From the NCBI RefSeq assembly GCF_900110915.1, contig NZ_FOFG01000013.1, positions 1 through 64,000 of the forward strand: a DNA stretch of 64,000 nucleotides. Direction: 5' to 3'. Every line of letters starts with the position of its first letter. Position 1 is the first letter of the stretch. The stretch comes from Faunimonas pinastri (GTDB lineage: Bacteria > Pseudomonadota > Alphaproteobacteria > Rhizobiales > Afifellaceae). The position numbers and the translations under genes were made by a program. Below the pieces are notes generated by a model, which ran no database searches, had not been told where the DNA came from, and saw nothing but the letters and a program-made list of their open reading frames with translations. Of the stretch, positions 63,976-64,000 are shown piece by piece.

Positions 63976-64000
63976 GTGACGACGACGCGCGGCATGCCCG
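63976..64000 (+). CDS. Possible start of a divergent gene (cut by window edge)
   Basis: A GTG at 63976 with AAAGGG 5-6 bases before it opens VTTTRGMP up to the edge. TesA genes in proteobacteria often face an ABC transporter ATPase gene, so this may be its start. With only eight codons visible this is a guess from context. Confidence 0.3.

Overview
The window is high-GC DNA (mid-60s percent by eye) from an alphaproteobacterium, most likely of the order Hyphomicrobiales (Rhizobiales). The evidence is a complete-looking RcGTA-type gene transfer agent cluster, a MucR/Ros regulator, an HWE histidine kinase, several small protein families typical of Rhizobiales, and the chromosomal core order ffh-rpsP-rimM-trmD-rplS / leuC-leuD-leuB-asd / dapF-mtaB-ftsY / ccm / acnA. 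I cannot name the genus from sequence alone. No tRNA, rRNA, insertion sequence, integrase or CRISPR array was found.

Layout. 1-9376 (minus): a gene transfer agent head-tail cluster, read right to left as small terminase, large terminase, portal, rcc01685-type protein, prohead protease, capsid, connector, stopper, tail terminator, tail tube, two tail assembly chaperones, tape measure, distal tail protein and hub (cut by the window edge). 9549-19690: a YcgN protein, a bifunctional penicillin-binding protein, the DUF1214/DUF1254 pair, a peptidoglycan-binding protein, a degenerate histidine kinase, SufE, a DnaA-domain-IV-like regulator with its DUF6456 partner, and MucR. 20058-30320: oxidative-stress and housekeeping genes (msrB, oligopeptidase B, sodB, glutathione transferase, RNA methyltransferases, Ppx/GppA, a lipoprotein). 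30409-33876: the succinate dehydrogenase operon. 34047-39249: a CitE-like lyase, three tandem copies of one small exported protein, carbonic anhydrase, an Nramp manganese transporter behind a palindromic metal-regulator box, and glyoxalase I. 39405-50866: asd, leuB-ridA-leuD, leuC, LysR, and the translation cluster rplS-trmD-rimM-rpsP-ffh. 51243-63891: HWE kinase, dapF, mtaB, ftsY, yciB, cytochrome c maturation genes ccmABCDG, aconitase, and an SGNH esterase.

Most genes are ordinary core genes packed with 1-4 base stop/start overlaps. The observations most worth a second look are: (1) a zero-frame A AAC CCT heptamer at the end of the GTA gp10 gene that would join it by a -1 shift to the rcc01693-type frame, which has no ATG, GTG or TTG start covering its N-terminal part; (2) three near-identical small exported proteins of unknown function in tandem, with shared leader motifs, a leader hairpin and a terminator-like hairpin between copies; (3) a 20-bp-period array of mini-hairpins with GAA loops whose stems change by compensating bases, with a related pair elsewhere; (4) a small gene whose promoter predicts a leaderless mRNA; and (5) a histidine-kinase-like membrane protein with an intact ATPase domain but no phosphoacceptor helix.
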